A stretch of 64,000 nt of DNA from Stenotrophobium rhamnosiphilum (GTDB lineage: Bacteria > Pseudomonadota > Gammaproteobacteria > Nevskiales > Nevskiaceae): the NCBI RefSeq assembly GCF_003052265.1, contig NZ_QANS01000004.1:310414-374413 (forward strand), written 5' to 3'. Shown here in pieces: positions 58,809 through 64,000 of the stretch. How positions within the stretch are numbered: the stretch's first letter is position 1; the number at the start of each line of letters is the position of its first letter. The translations under genes were made by a program, and so were the position numbers. The notes under the pieces were generated by a model. It did not search any database. It was not told the origin of the DNA and worked only from the letters and a program-made list of their open reading frames with translations.

Positions 58809-60121
58809 CAGAGTTTCTTGACCTTGCGCCAATTCGCGCAGCGCGCGGTGAAATGCGTCTGCCGGGTTCAAAGAGCGTATCAATTCGCGCACTCTTGTTG
58901 GCCGCGCTTTCTGACGGCGAAACACATCTAACCGGCCTGCTTGATTCCGACGACACGCGTGTAATGCGCGAAGCGCTCAAGGCTTGCGGCGTGTCGCTGG
59001 TTGATGAGGGTTCAAACAGTTGGCGAGTGCAGGGTGCGCTGCAGTTTCCGCGTACCGACGCCGAGATTTATGTCGGCAATTCCGGACTGTCCATTCGCAC
59101 ACTAGTCGCTGTGCTGGCGTTTATGAATGGTCGCTATCGTCTATCTGGCGTGCCGCGCATGCATGAGCGGCCGATTGGTGATCTGGTCGATGCACTACGT
59201 CCTCTCGGCGCGTCTATTTCTTATGAAGCGCACGAAGGTTTTCCACCGCTATTAGTTGAGCCTGCAAAGTCGCGCTCGCTGCAGCCGGTGCGTGTGCGCG
59301 GTGATGCTTCGAGTCAGTTTCTCACCGGCATCCTGCAGTCCGCGCCGCTGCTCGCACGCGAGCGCGAGTTGGTGATTGAGGTTGAAGGCGAGCTGATCTC
59401 CAAGCCTTATATCGAATTGAGTCTGACGCTGATGAAGCGCTTTGGCGTTGACGTTCAGCGCTCGACCACTGCAGCAGGTTCGCCGCGTTACACGATTGCT
59501 GCAGGTGCGCGTTATCGCGCGCCTGGCAGCTTTGCAGTCGAAGGTGATGCCTCGTCGGCTTCGTATTTCCTTGCGCTGGGCGCGCTAGCAGGCGGACCTA
59601 TTCGCGTGCATGGCATGGGTAGCAGCAGCCTTCAAGGTGACGTGCGCTTTGCAGAAGTGATGAGCGCAATGGGCGCAACCGTCACGCAGGGTGAGGATTG
59701 GACCGAAGTGCAGTCGTCGGGTTTGGCTGCAGGCTTCAAGCCAAAAGCTATTGACGCTGATTTCAATCACATCCCCGATGCAGCGATGACCATTGCAGTC
59801 GTCGCTCTGTTCGCTGATGGCCCCAGCGTGCTGCGCAATATCGGCAGCTGGCGCGTGAAAGAAACCGATCGCATCGCTGCGATGGCTGCAGAATTGACTA
59901 AGCTCGGCGCGACTGTCGAAGCGGGCGCAGATTTCCTGCGCATCGAGCCGCCAAAAGTATTGCGCTCAGCCGCCATCGATACCTATGACGATCACCGCAT
60001 GGCGATGAGCTTCTCTCTCGCCAGCTGCGGCAGCGTGCCGGTGCGGATTAACGATCCAGGCTGTGTCGCCAAGACTTTCCCTGACTATTTCACGCAGCTG
60101 GCTGCGCTGAGTTCAAATTGA
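58805..60121 (+). CDS. aroA: EPSP synthase
   Basis: 438 aa. Joins shikimate 3-phosphate and PEP in the shikimate pathway. Seen: [64 protein letters not shown] (usual N-A-G-T reads N-S-G-L here), [91 protein letters not shown] and [15 protein letters not shown]. The final A of the stop codon is the first base of the inverted-repeat element that follows. Confidence 0.96.
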   Translation: MTEFLDLAPIRAARGEMRLPGSKSVSIRALLLAALSDGETHLTGLLDSDDTRVMREALKACGVSLVDEGSNSWRVQGALQFPRTDAEIYVGNSGLSIRTLVAVLAFMNGRYRLSGVPRMHERPIGDLVDALRPLGASISYEAHEGFPPLLVEPAKSRSLQPVRVRGDASSQFLTGILQSAPLLARERELVIEVEGELISKPYIELSLTLMKRFGVDVQRSTTAAGSPRYTIAAGARYRAPGSFAVEGDASSASYFLALGALAGGPIRVHGMGSSSLQGDVRFAEVMSAMGATVTQGEDWTEVQSSGLAAGFKPKAIDADFNHIPDAAMTIAVVALFADGPSVLRNIGSWRVKETDRIAAMAAELTKLGATVEAGADFLRIEPPKVLRSAAIDTYDDHRMAMSFSLASCGSVPVRINDPGCVAKTFPDYFTQLAALSSN

Positions 60122-60388
60122 GGGTGTGTTGGCGCTTATTTCACGTCAGCGCTGCCCCCTCAAAAATTGCCAGGCTAGGCGCGACGGAGGAAGTTTAGTG
60201 AGCCTAAATGACGGAGGAGCAACGACGCATGGCAATTTTTGAGGCGGCAGCCCGAAGGGGCGGGAGCCATTGGACGCATGGCGGCGTCATCGGTCGCTTA
60301 CATAGAGTCACTATGCAGCGCTCCCTCTTTCTTGCCCTGCACCCAATGGCTCTCCGCCGCTGGCGCGAAATAAGCGCCAACACACCCT
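60121..60388. repeat. nested inverted-repeat element between aroA and cmk
   Basis: 268-bp element with 22-bp perfect terminal inverted repeats (60121-60142, beginning AGGGTGTGTTGG, and 60367-60388, ending CCAACACACCCT). Inside is a second pair of 22-nt arms with one mismatch (60151-60172 and 60230-60251, with core TCAAAAATTGCCA and its complement). A third pair, GGAGCCATTGG (60263-60273) with CCAATGGCT (60343-60351), encloses a hairpin CATAG/CTATG (60301-60315). The loop of the second pair contains a direct repeat GACGGAGGA (60183-60191, 60209-60217) and TTTAG/CTAAA. No transposase or convincing ORF. It looks like a MITE or a branched structured RNA. Confidence 0.85.
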
Positions 60389-60404
60389 TACCCAAGGTGA
60401 TGAT

Positions 60405-61091
60405 GTGACTTCTCTGGCCCATGTCGTTGCCGTCGACGGCCCCAGCGGCGTTGGAAAAGGCATGGTCACGCGCGCGCTGACCGCGCGTTTGCCGGGCTGG
60501 CATTTGCTGGATAGCGGCGCGCTGTACCGTTTGCTGGCTTTGGCCGCTCACCAAACTGGGATTGAGTTGACCGATGCCAAAGCTTTGGCCGCATTAGCAC
60601 CTAATCTAGATATTAAGTTCTCAGAAACAGAAGAAAAACAGGAACTTATTATTCTCAATAATCAGGACGTCACCCGTTTGGTGCGCACTGAAACCACCGG
60701 CGGTATGGCTTCAAAAATCGCTTCAATTCCAGAGGTGAGGGTGGCTTTGCTGGAACGCCAGCACGCGTTTCGCCAAAACCCGGGATTGATTGCAGATGGC
60801 CGTGATATCGGTACCGTGATCTTTCCGGACGCCGTTTTAAAGATATTTCTCGACGCCAGCCCAGATGAGCGAGCACGGCGTCGTCTCAATCAGTTGAGGG
60901 AAGCAGGCATCAGTGCTACCCTAGACGACCTTCGTACTGAAATTTTTCAGCGCGATGAGAGGGATCGGAGTCGTGCTGTTGCGCCTCTGGTACCCGCAAG
61001 TGACGCTGTGACGATAGATACAACCTCAATGCCGCCGGCTGAAGTATTGGCCAAGGTAGATGAACTGTTGAAATCCCGCGGTTTGATCTGA
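60405..61091 (+). CDS. cmk: cytidylate kinase
   Basis: 228 aa, GTG start. Phosphorylates CMP/dCMP. Seen: VVAVDGPSGVGKGMVTRALTARLPGWHLLDSGALYRLLALAA (P-loop and substrate site), VTRLVRTETTGGMASKIASIPEVRVALLERQHAFRQNPGLIADGRDIGTVIFPDA, and the lid DASPDERARRRLNQLREAG. Separated from aroA by the inverted-repeat element, which ends 16 nt before the start and might affect expression. Confidence 0.96.
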   Translation: MTSLAHVVAVDGPSGVGKGMVTRALTARLPGWHLLDSGALYRLLALAAHQTGIELTDAKALAALAPNLDIKFSETEEKQELIILNNQDVTRLVRTETTGGMASKIASIPEVRVALLERQHAFRQNPGLIADGRDIGTVIFPDAVLKIFLDASPDERARRRLNQLREAGISATLDDLRTEIFQRDERDRSRAVAPLVPASDAVTIDTTSMPPAEVLAKVDELLKSRGLI

Positions 61092-61177
61092 AGGACTGAA
61101 AAGGATTTCGGTCTCTAATTTACTAAACAGGCCCGCCAAAAAGGATTAGGCGGATGTTCAACTTAACGAGTATCAAA

Positions 61178-62848
61178 ATGAGCGAGAGTTTTGCAGAACT
61201 ATTTGAGGCCAGCCTTAAAGGTGGTCAATCAATGCAGTCGGGCACCATCGTCAACGCGATCGTGCTGGCAGTTAACACCGACGTAGTCATCGTCGATGCT
61301 GGCCTGAAGTCAGAAGGCGTCATCGATATTAAAGAATTCATGGTTGACGGCGAACTGAAAATTGCCGTTGGCGACCAGGTTGAAGTGGCTCTCGAAACCG
61401 TTGAAGACGGCTTCGGCGAAACCAAATTCAGCAAGGAAAAAGCAGAGCGCATCAAAACTTGGGAACGTCTGGCCAAAGCCACCGAACTCAAAGAAACCGT
61501 CATCGGTATCATCACCGGCAAGGTCAAGGGCGGCTTCACCGTCGACATTGGCACCGTGCGTGCGTTCCTCCCCGGTTCGCTGGTCGATGTCCGTCCGGTT
61601 CGCGACACCTCATACCTCGAAGGCAAGCCTCTCGAGTTCAAGGTCATCAAGCTCGACAAGCTGCGTAACAACGTCGTTGTTTCGCGTCGCGAAGTGCTCG
61701 AAGCCGAATACAGCGCAGAGCGTGACAGCCTCCTCCAGAACCTGCAGGAAGGCGTTGTTCTCCGCGGCGTGGTCAAGAACCTCGTCGAATACGGCGCGTT
61801 CGTGGACCTCGGCGGTATCGACGGTCTCTTGCACATCACCGACATGACTTGGAAGCGCGTCAAGGATCCAGCAGAAGTCGTGCAGGTTGGCGCTGAAATC
61901 GAAGTTAAAGTTCTCAAGTACGACCGCGAACGCCGCCGCGTTTCGCTCGGCTTGAAGCAGCTCGGTGCCGATCCTTGGATGGACATCGAACGTCGTTACC
62001 CTGAGAAGACCCGCCTGTTCGGCAAGGTCACCAACATCACCGACTACGGCTCGTTTGTTGAAATCGAACCAGGCGTTGAAGGTCTGGTGCACGTTTCCGA
62101 AATGGATTGGACCAACAAGAACGTTAACCCGGCGAAGGTTGTTTCCGTCGGTGACGAAGTTGAAGTCATGATCCTCGACATCGACGGCGAACGCCGCCGT
62201 ATCTCGCTGGGCATGAAACAGTGCCGTCCTAATCCGTGGGAAGAGTTCGCTCAGAACCACCAGAAGGGCGACAAGGTTCACGGCGCCATCAAGTCGATCA
62301 CCGACTTCGGCATCTTCATCGGCCTGGACGGCGGTATCGACGGCCTCGTGCATTTGTCCGACCTCGACTGGAACGACGATGGCAGCAACGCCGTTCGCAA
62401 GTACCAGAAGGGCATGGAACTCGATGCAGTAGTTCTCGCTATCGACGGCGCACGCGAGCGCATTTCGCTCGGCGTGAAGCAGGTTCAGCAGGATCCGCTG
62501 TCGCAGTTCATCGCTGACAACACCAAGGGCAATATCGTTAAGGGCATCGTCAAGACGGTTGACGTCAAGGGCGCTCAGATCGACCTCGGTAACGGCGTTG
62601 AAGGCTACATCAAGGCTAACGACCTCTCACGCGATCGCGTGGAAGACGCTACCAAGGTGTTGAGCGTTGGCGGCGAGCTGGAAGCGCGCTTCATCGGCGT
62701 GGACCGCAAGAACCGCATCGTTACCCTCTCGGTACGTGAGAAGGAAATCCAGGAAGAGCAGGAAGTCGTCACGGAATACAGCAACCGTAACGCCTCAACC
62801 GGCAAGACCAGCTTGGGTGACATTCTCAAGGATCAGCTCGGAAACTAA
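61178..62848 (+). CDS. rpsA: 30S ribosomal protein S1
   Basis: 556 aa from ATG 61178 ([14 protein letters not shown]), the family start. An in-frame ATG at 61154 (adding MFNLTSIK) has the better Shine-Dalgarno (AAGGA about 8-11 nt upstream), so a longer form cannot be ruled out; rpsA start regions are known to work without a strong SD. Six S1 RNA-binding repeats are visible: for example [126 protein letters not shown] and the final [28 protein letters not shown]1 unfolds and docks mRNAs. Confidence 0.97.
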   Translation: MSESFAELFEASLKGGQSMQSGTIVNAIVLAVNTDVVIVDAGLKSEGVIDIKEFMVDGELKIAVGDQVEVALETVEDGFGETKFSKEKAERIKTWERLAKATELKETVIGIITGKVKGGFTVDIGTVRAFLPGSLVDVRPVRDTSYLEGKPLEFKVIKLDKLRNNVVVSRREVLEAEYSAERDSLLQNLQEGVVLRGVVKNLVEYGAFVDLGGIDGLLHITDMTWKRVKDPAEVVQVGAEIEVKVLKYDRERRRVSLGLKQLGADPWMDIERRYPEKTRLFGKVTNITDYGSFVEIEPGVEGLVHVSEMDWTNKNVNPAKVVSVGDEVEVMILDIDGERRRISLGMKQCRPNPWEEFAQNHQKGDKVHGAIKSITDFGIFIGLDGGIDGLVHLSDLDWNDDGSNAVRKYQKGMELDAVVLAIDGARERISLGVKQVQQDPLSQFIADNTKGNIVKGIVKTVDVKGAQIDLGNGVEGYIKANDLSRDRVEDATKVLSVGGELEARFIGVDRKNRIVTLSVREKEIQEEQEVVTEYSNRNASTGKTSLGDILKDQLGN

Positions 62849-62887
62849 GTTTTCCGTCTATCCTCCTGCAAACATTGGGGAAATTAA

Positions 62888-62919
62888 GAAGGCCGCGCTT
62901 GCGCGGCCTTCTTTTTTTC
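62888..62919 (+). terminator. intrinsic terminator after rpsA
   Basis: GAAGGCCGCGC (62888-62898) / GCGCGGCCTTC (62901-62911) perfect stem followed by eight T's. Confidence 0.93.
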
Positions 62920-62973
62920 TCTATTGTCTACAGACACCAAGAAGAATGATTTTCCTAGCGTTTTGGAAACCAC

Positions 62974-63288
62974 ATGACCAAGTCCGAACTGATTGAACGC
63001 CTCGCCAGCAAACAAACCCATCTGATGCAGAAAGATGTCGAGCTCGCGGTAAAGCTCGTGCTGGATCAAATCAGCAACGCATTGGCACGCAAGGATCGCG
63101 TCGAAATTCGTGGCTTTGGCAGCTTTGCGCTGCATCACCGTCCGGCACGTGTTGGGCGCAATCCCAAGACCGGTGAACCGGTACATATTCCACCCAAGAG
63201 CGTGCCGCACTTTAAGCCTGGCAAAGAGATGCGTGAACGCGTCAATGCCAACGCTCAGGCCCGCGCTGCTGAAGGAAAGGTACTTTAA
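62974..63288 (+). CDS. ihfB: integration host factor subunit beta
   Basis: 104 aa. DNA-bending nucleoid protein, partner of IHF-alpha. [91 protein letters not shown] has the beta-arm signature G-R-N-P-K-T-G with the intercalating Pro. Usual place after rpsA. Confidence 0.97.
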   Translation: MTKSELIERLASKQTHLMQKDVELAVKLVLDQISNALARKDRVEIRGFGSFALHHRPARVGRNPKTGEPVHIPPKSVPHFKPGKEMRERVNANAQARAAEGKVL

Positions 63289-63299
63289 CAAAGTAACCT

Positions 63300-63596
63300 A
63301 TGTATAAGACTTTATTGCTTATTGTTCTTGTTGTTGTGCTGTGTCTTGGCGCAACTGTGGGCTTTTTCAATGCCCAAACTGTCGAGTTTTATTATCTATT
63401 CGGCTCAGCGCATTTGCCGCTGATCGCACTCGTTATTTTTGTCTTTGGCTTTGCTGTCGTGATAACGCTAGCGCTGACCATGACACGCATTTTTGGACTC
63501 AAGCGTGAGATTCGTCGCCTACATCGCCAGCTGCGTGATTCGCAGACTGAGCTGAGAAACCTGCGCGATCTTCCACTCAATCAAGAGCAGAAGTGA
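63300..63596 (+). CDS. lapA: LapA-domain inner-membrane protein
   Basis: 98 aa. Partner of LapB in control of LPS synthesis through LpxC. Two membrane helices (TLLLIVLVVVLCLGATVGFFNAQ; PLIALVIFVFGFAVVITLALTM) separated by FYYLFGSAHL, then a cytoplasmic coiled-coil (LKREIRRLHRQLRDSQTELRNL). Follows ihfB after 11 nt and precedes lapB by 9 nt, as in E. coli. Confidence 0.93.
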   Translation: MYKTLLLIVLVVVLCLGATVGFFNAQTVEFYYLFGSAHLPLIALVIFVFGFAVVITLALTMTRIFGLKREIRRLHRQLRDSQTELRNLRDLPLNQEQK

Positions 63597-63605
63597 TCGC
63601 TATTT

Positions 63606-64000
63606 ATGGTTGATAGCCTGCTCGCATGGCTGTTACTCCCTTTGGGCGTTGTGCTGGGTTGGGCGCTGGCCAAGCGCATGCCGCAGCCAGAACAGCAGTC
63701 TCTGAGCACGGAACAACTGGGCGGTCTGCTTTCACATCTTGCTGGCGATGATCCTGATCAAGCAATTGCAGCGCTGACACAGGCTGTTGAGATTGATCAG
63801 TCGACCGCAGAACTCCATCTGACGCTAGGCAATCTGTTCCGCAAACGTGGCGAAATGGATCGCGCGATGCGCGTGCACGAAACGCTACTTGCGCGTCCGG
63901 CGCTGAATCCACAACTGCAAAACCAAGTGCGTTTTGAGTTGGCGCAGGATTATCTGAAAGCCGGATTGATGGATCGCGCTGAGCAGATGTTTCAAGATTT
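63606..64000 (+). CDS. lapB: LPS assembly protein LapB, partial (runs off the end)
   Basis: At least 131 residues, truncated by the window edge. ATG at 63606. N-terminal membrane anchor (SLLAWLLLPLGVVLGWALAKRM), then TPR repeats: LGGLLSHLAGDDPDQAIAALTQAVEIDQSTAELHLTLGNLFRKRGEMDRAMRVHETLLARPALN ... LAQDYLKAGLMDRAEQMF. LapB (YciM) recruits LpxC to FtsH for degradation; HflKC, which regulates FtsH, is encoded at 20-22 kb. The C-terminal rubredoxin-like zinc domain would lie beyond the window. Confidence 0.93.
   Translation, partial: MVDSLLAWLLLPLGVVLGWALAKRMPQPEQQSLSTEQLGGLLSHLAGDDPDQAIAALTQAVEIDQSTAELHLTLGNLFRKRGEMDRAMRVHETLLARPALNPQLQNQVRFELAQDYLKAGLMDRAEQMFQD

Noticed and set aside
60208-60408. 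66-residue open frame inside the aroA-cmk element
   Set aside because: The SD-like GGAGGA is about 18 nt from the ATG, the frame runs through inverted-repeat arms, and no domain is recognisable.
60204-60554. 116-residue minus-strand open frame over the same element and cmk
   Set aside because: It is antisense to cmk for much of its length and is a by-product of the inverted repeats and codon bias.

Overview
The window is chromosomal DNA of a gammaproteobacterium of moderate GC. Gene order follows the Pseudomonas/Xanthomonas-type core chromosome: lptF-lptG-RDD, pcnB-folK-panBCD-pgi, queG / nnr-tsaE-amiC-mutL-miaA-hfq-hflX-hflK-hflC-hisZ-purA, rnr-rlmB-rpsF-rpsR-rplI-dnaB-alr, scpA-scpB-rluB, ubiG-mupP-type phosphatase, mtnA / gyrA / serC, pheA-hisC-tyrA-aroA-cmk-rpsA-ihfB-lapA-lapB. 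The species is not identifiable by reading alone. A free-standing aroA next to a separate tyrA, a HisZ with a histone-like tail and a Ser/Thr kinase module argue against Pseudomonas itself; a Nevskiales/Xanthomonadales-like lineage is possible.

Layout. 1-3.5 kb: LPS export permease genes, a small secreted protein, an RDD membrane protein and a tRNA-Glu(CTC) followed by two degenerate copies of its own 3' part. 3.6-10.6 kb: poly(A) polymerase (apparently starting at AUU), folate and pantothenate synthesis with a tandem hairpin leader before panD, a 2OG-Fe(II) oxygenase-like protein and pgi. 10.6-24.4 kb: tRNA modification, NAD(P)HX repair, cell-wall amidase, mismatch repair, Hfq, HflX/HflKC, HisZ and PurA. 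24.5-32.4 kb: tRNA-Leu(CAG) divergent from rnr, then the r-protein/DnaB/Alr block. 32.4-35.4 kb: a leftward Ser/Thr kinase - PP2C phosphatase - FHA module. 35.4-43.2 kb: RadA, CorB/YpjD membrane proteins, a site-2 protease homologue, TrpS, condensin ScpAB and RluB. 43.3-49.5 kb: an SDR, a degenerate GGDEF/EAL protein, MupP-type phosphatase, UbiG and methylthioadenosine salvage. 49.5-64 kb: gyrA, a VapBC-like pair, serine/aromatic/histidine amino acid genes, cmk, rpsA, ihfB and lapA, with lapB running off the end.

Most genes form tight operons with ATGA/GTGA-type 4-nt overlaps (lptF/lptG, folK/dNK, nnr/tsaE, hflK/hflC, dnaB/alr, mtaD/ubiG/mupP, hisC/tyrA/aroA). I found no CRISPR array, prophage or transposase. 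The unexplained material is small and mostly intergenic: the tRNA-Glu 3'-repeat array, the panD leader, a nested inverted-repeat element between aroA and cmk, a MITE-like palindrome before gyrA, and a structured spacer between purA and tRNA-Leu. The accessory protein systems are the kinase/phosphatase/FHA module, the catalytically decayed GGDEF/EAL protein and the VapBC-like pair with an altered active site.
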